DNA of 64,000 nucleotides from Patiria pectinifera (lineage: Eukaryota > Echinodermata > Asteroidea > Valvatida > Asterinidae), in assembly GCA_029964075.1 (NCBI GenBank), contig CM057140.1, positions 10,620,643 through 10,684,642 of the forward strand. Reading direction: 5' to 3'. Below the pieces are notes generated by a model. The model saw nothing but the letters and a program-made list of their open reading frames with translations, was not told the origin of the DNA and did not search any database. The number at the start of each line of letters is the position of its first letter. Within the stretch, counting starts at the first letter, position 1. Below, one piece after another: positions 1 to 13,400 of this stretch. The translations under genes were made by a program, and so were the position numbers.

Positions 1-610
1 CGCTTCGCATACATGTCCATTGAGTGGTGGGTTTAAATCTTATTAGATGGCTTGAAAAAAATTATGGCGTTAAGCACAGCGTTTTACTTTGGATGGTGGA
101 CTCCAAATTTGAATAATGAAATTTTACGTCTGGGATAGTCTCATGCACACACATGGCGGGATTGGAATATTTACTTTATGTCGAAAGCAGCATCGCCACA
201 TTGCCCTTCTTTCTGGCCTCTACAGCTAGAGTGCTACGATTAGCACGTAATATGATTAACTGGCTCAAGTCTAGTCAGCAAGAAAATTATGGCTGTTCAC
301 AAATGTTAAGCGATGGTACTTTCTGGCTTGTGCCGGTAGGTATTGTAATTTTGAATACCCAAGGTCTCTGTATTGAAGAGACAGCATGGCACATGAAAAG
401 ATCTCTCTAATTTAGTCATCCTGCTTACTAATTTGTTTTGTGATTAATTAAGGAAGCCATATTTATGTCTAGTCCACTTGAATGATAATGAAGACGTCTT
501 TGTACATAAACATACACGCTTGAATAAATGTTCAGAAAATGTTTCACAAATTCATCCAGAGATATTTTTGAAGCATTAACCGTAACCCCTGGAGCACTTT
601 TACTAGAAAG

Positions 611-960
611 TATCCTGAATCCGCCATAATCCACCAACTTTGTCTTGCAAAAAAATGTTAGTGTCCTGAGTCCATCAGAATCCACGAGTGAGTCCATCAG
701 AATCCACCAGTGTAGTGCATATATGCCTCGTACACACCAAACATATCTAGCCAAGGAGTTAAACTTTTAAGAATCTGAATCCATCAAAGTCCCCCAACTG
801 CTCAATATGTAGGTATCCTGAATCCATCAGAATCCTGCAGTACCGCTAGGCTTACTAGGTCCTGAATCCATTAAAATCCCCCAACTGTTTCAATATGGAG
901 GTATCCTGAATCCGCTGGAATCCTCCAAAAACGGGTGTAGATTTTGATGGATTCAGGTAT
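611..960. repeat. TCCTGAATCC-ATCAAAATCC motif cluster
   Basis: At least six copies of 'tcctgaatcc(a/g)...aatcc' spaced 30-85 bp, with the companion phrase caatatg(t/g)aggtatcctg twice. One copy is inverted (938-958). Similar fragments occur near 25300, 37000, 43465 and 60846-61087. Confidence 0.7.
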
Positions 961-3828
961 GTTAGGGTTAAATAAAGTTTATGGGAAAACAGTTACATAA
1001 AATTTCATTGTGTATGTATTTGATCTACATGTATACATCTTATACATGGTCATGAAGTCATCTTTTTTGGGGGGGGGGAATGAAAGGGCCCCATCTGAAA
1101 CTTGCAATAACAGTTTGTTGACATGACGAGCGGTATAAATTAAGATTAAAACTCCTTGCTTGAAGATCTTGACATTTGATAGAGTCTGATCCAGTGAGCC
1201 CTTCCAATAACCTGGCATTTTAATATATTAAAATTTTATGCCAGAAAGTCATCAAAATGCATTAGTTTTTCACAAACAACCTTTGGTTTTGTTTTGGTCA
1301 GGAATCCCTGCTTGAAATGCAGCATGCACTTTATAATTTCGGTGTTATCGTTATTATTCTCATCTGTTATCGTTTGTTGAAGATCTCACCTCATCTCTTG
1401 AGATTTGTAAAGGTTGCATCCACCGTATTAAGCAGACAATTGGAATGCAGCACATGTACCCGTATGCCATTTTTAGAACGTGTGCATTTTTTAATCGATG
1501 CTGTAAATTGCATGTGCTGCGTGGCTGGTGGATGGCCAAGAACTGATATTTTACACTTCAAAAGCCCCCTTTTAAGACTACATTTACTTGTGTTCGAAAG
1601 AACCTCAAAAGGCTAATTTTGAATGGAATTGGTTGGCATTCATACGTGTAGTACCGTACTCAGTATCTACATGCACATGTACATGTATACTACATGTAGG
1701 TACATGTACACGTATGTAGTTGGTTTGAGAGCACGTAATCCATTTTATCGTAGAATCCACCAAAGACCCTTAAAAAAAATTACCATCCTTTTGCGATGAG
1801 GCAGATTAACACCGTCTGCTTATGCCACGCTTCAATTTTGAATCTCGGTACATGCAGACGCTCGAAGGCAAGCGGTTCGGAGGGGAGGTGCAAATTAAAT
1901 TTGTGATGCGCAATATAGGGCAGTCGGTTATCTACTTGCCGACGTTGAGACAGCCCTTGGGGCTTTTGAATAAAGCTGCGTGATATTTCTGGCATATGCC
2001 AGGTTTTGGGGCGTTTTTTTATGGTAGTATGCACTTCAGTGTAATAACCCTTCTAGTTGACTTCACGGTGGAATCAAATTTTCGAGAAAAAACACTTGGA
2101 GGTTGCACCAATATGAACGGTATGCATTGTACAATGTTCTTTTGGGGGGGGGGGGGCATTGACGAGTCTAATGTTAAAAGAAAAAAATTACTTTGTCATG
2201 CATATGATCAGTTTATTAAAACCTGTGTGGCAGCAATTTTGGTCCAAAAAGAAAAAAGTCTCTGAAGAAAATATGAAACTTAAATTATTTCTCCAAGATA
2301 TGTCTGAAAATTTGGTTGACATTTCTTTAGAAAATCCAAAAAAAAAAAATTAAAGGTTTAAAATTAATTCCTAAAGTAAACACAAGCGGACAATTTAAAT
2401 TTTACGTGTATAGTTTAAACAAGCAGATAAGCAAAAATTTGGGGGGAAAAAACTCCATTTTTGAAGAAAATGTTTCTGAAGCCCACAGATCTCAATAATT
2501 TTTAACTTTGAAGTGGGGGTCACCAGTTTACCACATCTGCAGTTTAACGTACATACAGCTTCCCAGTCAAGGACTACAATTATCGCGATGGTGATACCAT
2601 CAAAACAGATGGCATCGTGTCAGTCCCCGTCGCTAATTACACGTATTTTTGTCAAAAAAGGAAAGGGAAAAAAAAAAAATCATTGATAAGTGACCACGCT
2701 CCTGACTTGGCTTGCCCACCCTGTGATAAGCTTAAAGCTTGACAGGGGCCCGACTGCATCGATAACATCTCGAGTGCTCTTGCATTAATATTGATTTTTC
2801 ACGGCTCTCTTTGCGTAGTCTGGGGGATTGGTAGTTGGCTCTTTCAACCGTAAGCCGCCCACAGAGAGCATGTGAAGGCAAGGGTCCTTTTGATTCCTGA
2901 ATCATCTTCTTTTTGTTCTCTCCTGAAAGGCTTGCTTCCCCTTTCACCTCACCGTTGGCTGATTAGGCCTTTATAGTATCTTCCCCCTCACTTTTGATCT
3001 GCAAATCCTTAATTTATTGATTTCCCAGACTGTTTTTCTTAGTATTATTTTGCTGTTTGTCGCTGAGGAATGTATCACGATATGTTAGCATTGGAGTGCA
3101 TTGAAATCGCAGACTTCTTGCTGAGTAAATATTTCATTTTTGCACTTTTCTTTTAGAATTCCTTTAAATACATTAGGCAAACTTAAAACAAATGCAAGGT
3201 TAGTGTGGACATGACTTGAGGGCAATTTTTAGAATGGGATAAGCACATTTATAAGCAGTCTGCTTCAGTAGCAATTGCAGGTTACCGGGCAAGACACCAT
3301 GTGTATTTATGTATACGTGTAGTGTATTGCGTGTGACTGGTTCCCTGCAGATTTCCAATTGAACCCATGAATTTTCTGTGCAACCCTCCCTGCTTAGCTG
3401 CCAAATGAAATTTTTCCCGTAGAACTGAAAAATGGAAATTTGTTACATTGCCCCTTGATGACCGGTCAGCCCTGGGGCTTACTGACCGGAATCGCCGCTT
3501 TTAGCACGCCTGGTTTACCACACAGGCTATTGTCTCACACATCTGATGTGATTGTGTTTTTCCGCTAGTAAAAGGAAGTCGTGCTTTTGTCCACAGGAAG
3601 GAACCTGCTTGCAGGCCTGCAGTGTCCATGTACATGTACACTAGCTGTTATGACAGTATGCCTATTTATCACCATGTTATGGCATGCATAATTGTGTCGC
3701 CTAAACAAAGTTTTGGGGGGACACTTAACCAGTCCTAAAAATATCCTCGTATGACTGTATCCCTGTATAACCATACATTGCATGTTAAAGTTTGGGTCAA
3801 ATTTATGAAATAAATGTATAACTTCTGC

Positions 3829-4099
3829 ATGCTTTCATGGATTTTGACGAAACCTGGATGCAGCGACCCTTGGGTGGGAAGACACAATTCTTCATTGGAT
3901 TACTGAGGTCAAAGGTCATGTAGGGGTCATTAAAGCTCATTGTTCAAACATGCTTCCAAAGTTTCTTTGTCTATAGAATTTGATGGATTTTAAGGTAACT
4001 TGGATGGAGTAATCGTTGGGTGGGGGTTCATGACAACTCTACTGCAGTTGGAGGTCAAAGGGCATCAAGGGGTCAATCGAGGTCATTGTAAAAAAATGC
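3829..4099. repeat. two-unit degenerate repeat with AGGTCAAAGGTCA
   Basis: Two units of about 125 bp (3829-3952 and 3974-4099) share 'gatggatttt', 'tgggtggg', 'aggtcaaag', 'aggggtca' and 'tcattgt' in order. The first holds a perfect DR1 sequence at 3906-3918. Confidence 0.6.
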
Positions 4100-5805
4100 A
4101 CAAAATTTGACTTTTTTTTAAGGACACAAAACATATGGGGATTGACTGCGAAAAAAGGCGACACATGCGATCCCGGGATCTTACCGGATTTCCAATTTCA
4201 TTTGTCTCTTGTGTCATGTGGCATTTAATTACATAATTTGTGTACGTGTACTTGAATTAACATAAACCCAAATGAAAGTAGTGCTATTTCAACTTCATTG
4301 TCCTTTGATTGAAGTGAGACAACACACATGAATGTACAGTACGCATCGATACCAATTGTACCGTGATGCAGCGTGTAATTTAATGTAGCGACGTTCAGGG
4401 TTAGGCAGGTAGCTGAAATAACCAGAAAGCGTGAATAACGATAAATCGATAAGTTGCCGTCAATGTCACTCAGCAGTTGTGAAGGCGGGACGGGATAATT
4501 CAGACGGGATCGTTTCAGAGCTTGAGAGCAAGGCAGGACTAAATAGTTGTTGTATAACCATCTTGCAAGACGGTAAGATAAATGTCAGTGAACAGAAAAT
4601 GTTCAGCGGCTTTGGCTCATGATGTTGTTGTGATCGGCTGAAATAAAAGGATTATAATAAAATTAAATTAATATGGAATTGTGTTATGGGATAGGGTATG
4701 CAAGGTCATAGGATCTTTCTGGATATATCATTTTGAAGAAGCGTTGAGCAGATAATGTAATTTGCGTGATGGAAAGTACACATAGTCAGCAGCGTTTAAT
4801 CAGGCCTTCTGTTTAATGTCGGGAAAACGGACTGGCGATAGATTTCATTGTCAGGAGCATTCTGCTCATGCATTTGATTCCAACATTAAGTCACACCGAG
4901 AGTCATGCATTGAAAATGTTTTCAATTTTGCATCGGTCATAAAACTCCCCTGCTCCCTCTGTGGCAAACAGATATCCCTGCCAAGTGTTATGGAGTCAAG
5001 GATTGAACACTTCTCTCAATCTGAGGAAGACGTTTGGCCAGAGGAGTCTAGAGGTTGTTTGTTTCTCCCAAGCGCCGTCCCAGATGTCTGGCCAAGGTAT
5101 GGGGAACCGATGACATCTCTCCCATACATCCACAGTGCAGGCTCATCACTCTGCACTAATCAACTGCACAGGGCTTGGTCTGCTTGCTGGGGCTGACTAG
5201 CTTACCCAATTTTTGACCTTATAAGGGAAGTGATGCCAGAAATCCCCCATTCCTGGCCTGAGGCAATTTGTGTTTTTTTCCCCATGTCTGGTCCACATGT
5301 TTTGTTGTTGTCCGTCACAACTTTGTATGGGGCTGTCCAAATATTGCTGGGACCTTCATAAGTCTTGGAAAAAGATGCCAAAAAGTTCCCTCACTTTTTG
5401 TTGTTGGACAAGTGATAGGCAGACAGAGAAGTGGGGAATGGTTATTTTGGGGAATTTTTTACTCTTTTATTAAGTTGGAACAAGAAGCTGAACGATTTGA
5501 GTTGCAAATGTCACACGCCGTATGTTCACAGGATGAAAGTGTGCCTTCGTTATTGTTTTGTGTCAAGAAATGGCATTGATGAGGATGTGAAAATGACAGA
5601 AGGCCCTGGAAAATTCATATGTGTTGATGTTTTCTGTAAATGCAAGTCTTAACTGTCAAACTGTTTTTATTGGAAACATTCATTCCTTCACTGTTTTTTT
5701 TTATTCTTTGCTTGGTCATATTGGATGCTAGTCTCCCCTTTTTTTCTGGTGGTTTATTTCTTCTTGTGCCAAACAATAGAAAACTTCTAAATTCTATAAT
5801 CATTC

Positions 5806-6131
5806 CAGGGTTCCCACGGCCATGGAAAGTCATGGAAAGGTGAAAAAAAGTATAATAGTCATGGAAATCAAGATCTTGTAATAAGGGTTATTTTTGATGG
5901 GCCGCTTTAAGGATGGCTGTAAGGAGAGGAGGAGGCCACTGTGTATTTAAAACATATTTTCAAAAGCTAACAAATGGTTAGCCTAACATCAGCGGTTCAT
6001 CAGTATCATAATACCAAACAACTTTTCTCTGCAAAATGGCGTTAAATGTCATGGAAATTGTCATATTTTAGTCCTGGAAAGTCCTGGGAAAAGTCATGGA
6101 ATTTGGTTTTCAGATTTCTGTGGGAACCCTG
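5806..6131. mobile_element. MITE with CAGGGTTCCCAC inverted ends
   Basis: The left end CAGGGTTCCCAC and right end GTGGGAACCCTG are perfect inverted repeats of 12 bp. TCATTC lies directly outside both ends (5800-5805 and 6132-6137), a likely 6-bp target duplication. The interior repeats 'gtcatggaa' words. It has no coding capacity. Confidence 0.75.
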
Positions 6132-6777
6132 TCATTCACACTTGCATTTATTTAGTATTTACCGTTACTTTTGTAGCACCTCTTCTTCCCCGTTTCATCG
6201 ATTGATTCCCTTAGAGCTTCTTGGGTCAATAATTTGTGCAAATTAATTGACATCTTTGAATTACGCTGACTGGCTGACTCTCGGTCGTTTGGCCAGCAGA
6301 GAAAAACCGGTAGCATATTGAATCACTCGGAAAATGAGCCCTATCAATATTTAATGGTTATTCATGGGCATCCAAGAGAAAACAGACAGTAGGCAGATGT
6401 ATCCTATAATTCCTATTGCACATGTGTCTATTATCGTCAAGTATGTATTGTTGTGTAGTTAAATTTGATTGCACGGCATGCATACGTATTTAAACAAAAA
6501 GTCAGAGTATACTCAATTGTTCACTATGAGATGCAGCTTGTTTTATTGAGTTTGTGGAAAATAATAATTGTAGTGATGACTCTTACTCGGAATTTACAGA
6601 ATGTAATGGGTTTTTGTTCAGTTTGATTTTTGTAAAATAGAAACAAGGGTTTTCTCCCATTGTATAGGAATGCCAAAATAAGATGATACAAATTTGTGTA
6701 CTGTCGCAAAGAAAAAAATAAATGATAATGTTTACATGAATGGATTCCAAAGATAGTGCGCGTTATAAATACTGTAG

Positions 6778-6801
6778 TATTATTATTATTATTATTATTA
6801 T
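6778..6801. repeat. TAT trinucleotide microsatellite
   Basis: Eight uninterrupted units. Confidence 0.95.
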
Positions 6802-9800
6802 ATACCAGTACATACGTGATCTTAAACAATTTCTCTGCCCTACCGGTATATCGTTGAATCTATCTGCCTTTAAAGCCAGAGTCCATCATTTGCAGCTATC
6901 CAAAAAGTAACTGGCGTAATTATTGTTGAAAAACATACTTGGTTGAAAGATTGTAAGGGAACTATTCTCCCTGTGAAATTATTGTTTCTGGCAAGCTGTC
7001 ATTTTGAAGATATCAACAAAAGGAGGCCTTTCCAACGGTGCTTCTTAAGAAGCACCGCAGGAAATTCAAATTAGTAGTTTGTTTTGTTATTCAGCACCCT
7101 TCTTTAGATCTTGAGCACTTTTGTCGCTTCAAACGAACAAAATGCAGAAATTACAAATGGTGGACTATACCTTTAATGTACCCGTTAGTGCAATGTGCAT
7201 ATTTGCGTAGCAAATCCAAACCAAAACCAAAATCTCTTTTCAACTTTATCTCCCATCAGGTTGTGAGAGTTTCTCTGTTCCTTTTATGCATCATAAAGTT
7301 GCAATGAGCTGCAACTGTGCCGAAAAAAAGAAAAAAAAAAAGAAAATACATATCGACCCCAAAAATATTGGCAGCCAAACACAGCATTCTGGTTACCGTA
7401 TCGACTTTATTTATAGTCCAAAAGATCACCGCGTTGTCAATAACTACATCGTTGTTGACCGATTCCCCTGCGCCCCGGTGTCAATTGTCGTAATTCTTTT
7501 TTCCCATGTTCTGTTTGCCTTTTCATTGTTCAAATATAAATTTATAGGAGGCGTTTAGTCATGATTGTAAATGAAATGCACAGCCTCGGCAAGCGTGATA
7601 GATTATGAGTGTGGGTAAGTGTACTGGTAGGACTGGCTACCGGTATATATTTAAAAGGTGCTGAGTGATAGTAGGGTTCCCAACAAAATATTTGGCTCTC
7701 TATATTTACCTATACATGTACTAAAGAATACGGGTACCAGTAGTTTTCAATACATGGAGTGCATTCAAGTCACTCAAGAAAAGGAGCTTGTTTATTTATA
7801 TTTGCATAAAATTTTTTTTTTTCTATAAAATGTGCGAATTAGTTTTACTTTAGAAGAAAGTTACATGTCGAAACTTCTGTGTGTGGCAGTACTTACTCAT
7901 TATACCAGTAGTATATATTCTGAGCTTTCAAAATGATTGGGCTGTAATAAATATTTACACTCAAAATTTATGTACCGTACATGTATACATGTATACAAAA
8001 TGTACATGAATAAATTTAAAAAATGGGTATGCATAGAATACCAGATCAGCTGCATTACAAATGACAGTAATTTGATAAACAGCTGTATGGCACATGACTT
8101 GCACATGAAGGAATGTATGTATCGATCCAAGACTGTCCCACTACATGTAGTTTTAGTGAATGTGATGGCTACATGTACATCCGCGTACATGGCGTATCCA
8201 TGATTTCCCATATTTCCCAAGTGCCTGAATGTCTTAGTCTCGTCTTCAATGAGCAGCGTGAGAATGCAGGACGACGTACAGTTCTGCATAACTTCACACC
8301 CAAGATGATGACATAATTTCGTTCACTGACCTATGTACGTGTACACAGGAACCACGTACATACACAATGTATGTATGGCAAAGCTGCCGATGTCATGAAG
8401 GCAGCATTTTAATTACAATGATCACACATAATAATAACTGTCCCAGCATGGGCTTTCTCAATGGGTGAACTTGATGGTATAAACTATCGGTGCATGTACA
8501 TGTATGTACCCAAGAACATTAATGTACATGCACCGTATACATGTACATGTTATTTTTATTCCCCGAGTTTATAGTCTGTCTGTGTGAGTTTGTTTCTGCA
8601 TTCAGTAGGGGACGTTGAACAATAGAGGACAATAGGGTCCCCAATTCCGAAGGTCCCCAATTTGGCGATATTTACAAAACATATGGGAGGTCTTCCTAAA
8701 AAGTACAAACAAAAGAGGGACAATATAGGGGGTCTCCAATTGCAGGCAAAAACACACTTGGGTGCGTCTGTACATGTACATGTGTGTATGGCTCTCATTG
8801 TCAGAAGTGAATTTTATGCATCTACCGGTATTCACGTACATGTACACATGTACATGTAGGCATACGTGTACATGTGTGTACCGGTATGTTCATGTACAAA
8901 TACGCAGTGTGTAACACATGCTAGGCTGTTGTGACGTTCATGTAGCTGAACATGGATTTTAGCTTATTTTGCAGTGTACAGCAAACCGACTTCTGATTAC
9001 CTTATCAATTTTCTTTAGTCCTGCATACTGTACATGTACTTCAAAATCAAACAAAACATAGTACATGTATCATGTACATGCATGCATTATAGTCTTTTGA
9101 AGAAAGTTCGTATTGGTTGAACTTACAACCAACATTACAGACGTCAGACAATTAAGAAACAAAACAGTTATGACAAAAAGCATCAGTAACAAAAGAAACA
9201 AATCAACTTTAAAAGATAAATTTGGAATTGCCGTTGGTATAAACAAGAATTTTAAACCACCTTATCAGGCTATGTCAATTTGGATTGTATTTGCTCTCAA
9301 CTCCAAGACTTCATAGCAGTGCGCCAAACAAGGGCATAGCAAACACGGATTGTTCAAACACTTCACAATGCTGGAGTTTCCTGTGTGACTTGCGTTTAAT
9401 GCTGTCACATTGACTAGTACAGGAGTTCGTACATGTAGTCTGTGTAAGTGTCTACGACACTTCAGGTTTACCCCTCCATAGCTGGCTGTGTTTGGTCAGG
9501 GTCAAAGGGGAAAATCAAACAACTTCAGGGTCTACAACAGTACAAGTTTTACAGCAGATAGTGCAGGCACTACCACCAGCACACGCTGTCTCGTTCTTGA
9601 TAAGACTGTGTTGTGTAGTGCCTCGTGTTGTTGTTCTTGTTGTTCGTATGTATCGAGGTTGTTCAAGTCCGATAGGATTGTTCCCACATTAGAATGTTAT
9701 CTCTGAATTGCAGCACTGATGCAAGTATTATGGTTTCAATCACTCCCTGCCCCTGATGTTTGTTTTACTGGCACCACACGAGGGTGCTGTGCACTCTGGT

Positions 9801-10322
9801 GTTTCACCCGAGCTGGCAAATTGAAACAGGGATTGAATTTAATAGCTGCATGATTGTATTTTTCACAATCACCAACCATGCAGCAGCTAACTAAATTAGA
9901 TTGAAAACTGGTAAGTTATACTCGGGATGATCACATTTCCAAACTTTGGCAATTACCCCTGCCTTGTCATTTCTTTTCGCCTGAAAATTGCCACAAGCAG
10001 ACAGGATGAGTTCAATGGGGGAATCTTACCCTTGTTGCCCTGCAGTAGGTAGGCCCATACATAATGCCTAGGATATCTAGTTACCCTCGTAAATTGCTTG
10101 TCACTTCGCCAGTTAGACTAGCTCTATCAATTCATTTGGCTCCATCAGGGCGGAAAACGTTCCTCATGTTGTTCTGATTAATGTCGGGCACGTACACATG
10201 TATGTGTTGACATACAATGTAATATTGCTCATTTTCTTCTCCCACTTGTCAGCTTTTGCTCCTCTTATGATTCTTCACTAATCAATTTGGTTTTCTTCTT
10301 CCTTTTTTTTTCCTTTCTGCAG

Positions 10323-10453
10323 AAATCAGCAAAGTGCGCAAGAACATGTACAACATCAACAACGACAACACGCCTCTCGTACTTCCAGAACCTCAAGGCC
10401 CAACAATCACACTCTCAGAGAAACTTTTTGTACCGGTCAAAACATACCCAGAT
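10323..10453 (+). CDS. QKI: QKI exon a: end of QUA1 and entry to KH
   Basis: The acceptor follows a long pyrimidine tract ending in ctgcag; the donor is gat|gtaagt. The exon opens with two bases of a split codon, so the preceding exon must end in phase 1. It encodes [10 protein letters not shown], matching the QUA1 end of Quaking proteins, then [14 protein letters not shown] leading into KH. Quaking has a similar variable stretch between these two blocks. It ends in phase 0. Confidence 0.93.
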
Positions 10454-13400
10454 GTAAGTATTGTGGGACCCTTAAGAATTTTTCTTCATTTGTTGGAAGA
10501 CTGTTTGAGATGGGGGGGGGGGGGGGGAAAAAAATACTCATATAAAATGATTAGAAATGCATTACCCTAAAAGCATTGGTTAAGGGGGGGGGTGGAGGTT
10601 AAGGTTAACAAGCTAACTGGGTCAGTTGTGGAAAGTGGCATTTCAACCCTGGACTATGGGCCTGAACTCAGGAGGATGAGTGACTCCCTCAAAGCTTAAA
10701 TTGCATGGGTTGCCTTGCTCCTCGGTGATTCTACCTTCACTCCAGTCTCATTGGCTTAATTCTCAAGTGCGCATTAATATGATGCATGTGAAGATATTTA
10801 AATTAAGGTTACCCAGCATCAGAGGCCAGATGGACAACAACGTATCGACCGCTTTTTGACTTATAAATCTTAGATAATGAGGGACTTTTTCAAGCCCTTC
10901 TCTCAGACTTGCCCTTGCTCCCCGAAAATAATTTGCATGAAGTTGATAATAAAGATGACGCCGATGATCACGACGGTGCCCTCCGCCAGGGCGGCGTGAA
11001 AGCGTCAATATTCCGGCCGCGTTCTCCGTGGCAGAGCCACTCAAGGACTTGAGTCTCACTGGGCGGCACTTGTCACCTGCATCTGCGGCTGAGTTTACAG
11101 GCCCTTGAACCTGGACGACGAAGACTTAAAACTACTCCCTGTCTAGTTGCCGTTTGCTACTGTGGAGGACGTCGGAGCGTGATTTGCATATATGGCATCT
11201 CAGACATACCAACGAATGATAATAATACTGCCTGAACGGAATGTAAATTTTTTTCCCTCCTGGTCTGGTTTTGGTTTTGCCGTTGCGCGATGTTTCATCA
11301 AGTTACTTATTGATTATTCAGGGTGCATCTTGAAAGATGTAATCAATCAGACATTATTCAAATAGAGTTGTACTGAATTGATGTTGCGTTTTCTGAGAAC
11401 ACAGAGCTGTTTTGAAAAGAAAGTTGATTGACATACATACATGTTGTTTTTGTAGTTGGCACAGTTCACTTTTTTCTTTGTTTATGAGGGAGAATGGTTC
11501 CTGTTCTTATTGAAATGTAAACAATAGTGTATTCTAAAATTAACATGGTTTGAGGGTGGATAGTCGATATTAGCTCCCCTCGGTTTTGCCAATAACGAGG
11601 GGAGCTATAGCCGATATTAGCTCCCCTCAGTATTGCCAATACCGAGGGGAGCTAATATGGACTATCCACCCGAAATAAACCATGTTGTATTTTACTATAC
11701 CTCATACATACTCAGTTGCCCAATGTTGCCGTCGCCGTTTTTAGTAGAGGAGGCATCTTTATTGTCCACAATGTTCTCCAGTTCTGCATCATTGAGCTCG
11801 GGAAAACGCTGACTAACATTTACGTGTGCCACTTGCGTCCGCGCTTGGTAAACTGCAAAAAGTAGGGGCTGGCACTTGAGGGTGAATGGACCAGTGAGAA
11901 TTCGGCTGTCGATCATTAATATATATGAGGTGTAATAATTTCAAATAACTTGATTTCTTTTCTTGTGATGCTACTTTGCCTGTAGTTGGTCATATTCAAT
12001 AAAAACCTTTGGGGACACCTGCTGCATTTTCAAGTTCATCGCAAATCCTCACAAGTCCACCACTAGTCGTTCAATTTCAAATCAAATCACTAGCTATTCA
12101 AATGATGTCTGACAAATGCATTCTATTGTTTTTATTTGTCCCTTGTTTTTGCGTGACTGGACTTGCGAACTGACGTGTGATTTACTTGTGACCAGACTTG
12201 TGATGACCAGACTCGACCACAGCACTAATATCCTGGCTCTTCTGATACTCTGCCATCCGTCTCAGGCTCTCAGCAAAAGCAGTGAGACCTCGCATGAACT
12301 CCGCGTGCACTGTGTTGTTCTAGAAAGCAGCCGTTATTACATTAGATTACGCCATGTAATATATCGCGCATCTTTTCTCTGTCCGATCCCTCCTCGCGTA
12401 ATTGGCTTTTCTGGGGGAATTCACTGGAGATTGTCTTTGAATCCTCTCTCAAGAGGTTGCAAATTTACAAGAAACTGAGTGTCTCTAAAAAGTCCCCTTT
12501 CTCCAGTATCGCCGGATTTGGAACTCGATTCCATGAAAATTAGACTGCATCCTGGATGTGTCCTTTTTGAAGGAGTCAACTTTTTGTTTTCCAGTTGGCC
12601 TACGTGTACATGTGTATGGATTATAATACTGATCCTATAAAATCATATTTTCTTCTTTCACATGCAAAGTGACCATATTTAATGCAATTATGAGAAACCC
12701 TTTTTTGGATAAGCATGTAAAAACTACATTAGTCAATTCAAAGACTATAGTCTCAATTCTTTTACAAGCACAAAAGCTAGTAATCAGGCAAATACAAATT
12801 TCAGTCACGGCAGCTTAATTCATATTGCAGTGTAGGTCATTTTGAATCGGGCTTCATTCCTCCTCAGTGCTTGGCTGATTGCAATACACATACCCTGCCT
12901 TCTCCAGACAATTTAGTTTGTCGGTGCTTAGAAAGTCGCGGTTAATTAAGCCCTGCTGCAGTTAACAACGGAAATGTCATATACGCGGCGTATTATTCAT
13001 GCCCGGAAAGCGTACCTACATTGTACACAATCTACATAATTACAGACAACAATATCCCCGCCGGCAACTTCAGTTATATGCTGCGGTCGGTTTACATGTT
13101 AATGAGTTTGTGTCGGCGGGGTGGCTATGAGCCTCGTGGGGCCAAGGCGGGATTGGCTTTGGGAAACCGAGGAAAATGGCACGTGACGACAGTTTTGAAG
13201 AATCAACATTTGTCAACCTTGTTAATGGGTGTCTGTCAACAAACAGATGCTCCCAGGCAGATACCTGGATGGCCTGGAGCTGGATTCGAACCTCCTGTTT
13301 GCTGATCTAAAAAAGACCAGTCCCACCAATGACTTGATGACATACATTCCTTTCAACATTTCCCCCTCCCCTTGTTGCATTGAGCACCTCACCCAGCCCA

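Larger units (their letters stand above)
1..10322. other. 5' intron (3' part) or upstream DNA of QKI
   Basis: No exon with the QUA1 sequence or a start codon was found here, so this is probably the intron before exon a. It holds an AATCC-rich motif cluster (611-960), a 3.8-4.1 kb repeat with a DR1 motif, one MITE (5806-6131), many TACATGTA words (1670-1720, 7975-9080) and scattered short frames without support. Confidence 0.7.

Noticed and set aside
4816..5196. 126-codon + frame with several Cys/His residues (LPCSLCGKQ)
   Set aside because: No complete zinc-finger spacing, no splice context and no family recognised; likely a chance frame.
1..10322. search for the QKI first coding exon (QUA1, start codon)
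   Set aside because: No frame in this stretch resembles the QUA1 sequence, so the exon must lie outside the window.
12116..12478. 120-codon + frame
   Set aside because: No homology recognised and composition typical of intron sequence.
13230..13305. tRNA-like B box on the - strand (ggttcgaatcc near 13285)
   Set aside because: No convincing A box at the right distance and no SINE body, so it was not called a SINE or a tRNA gene.
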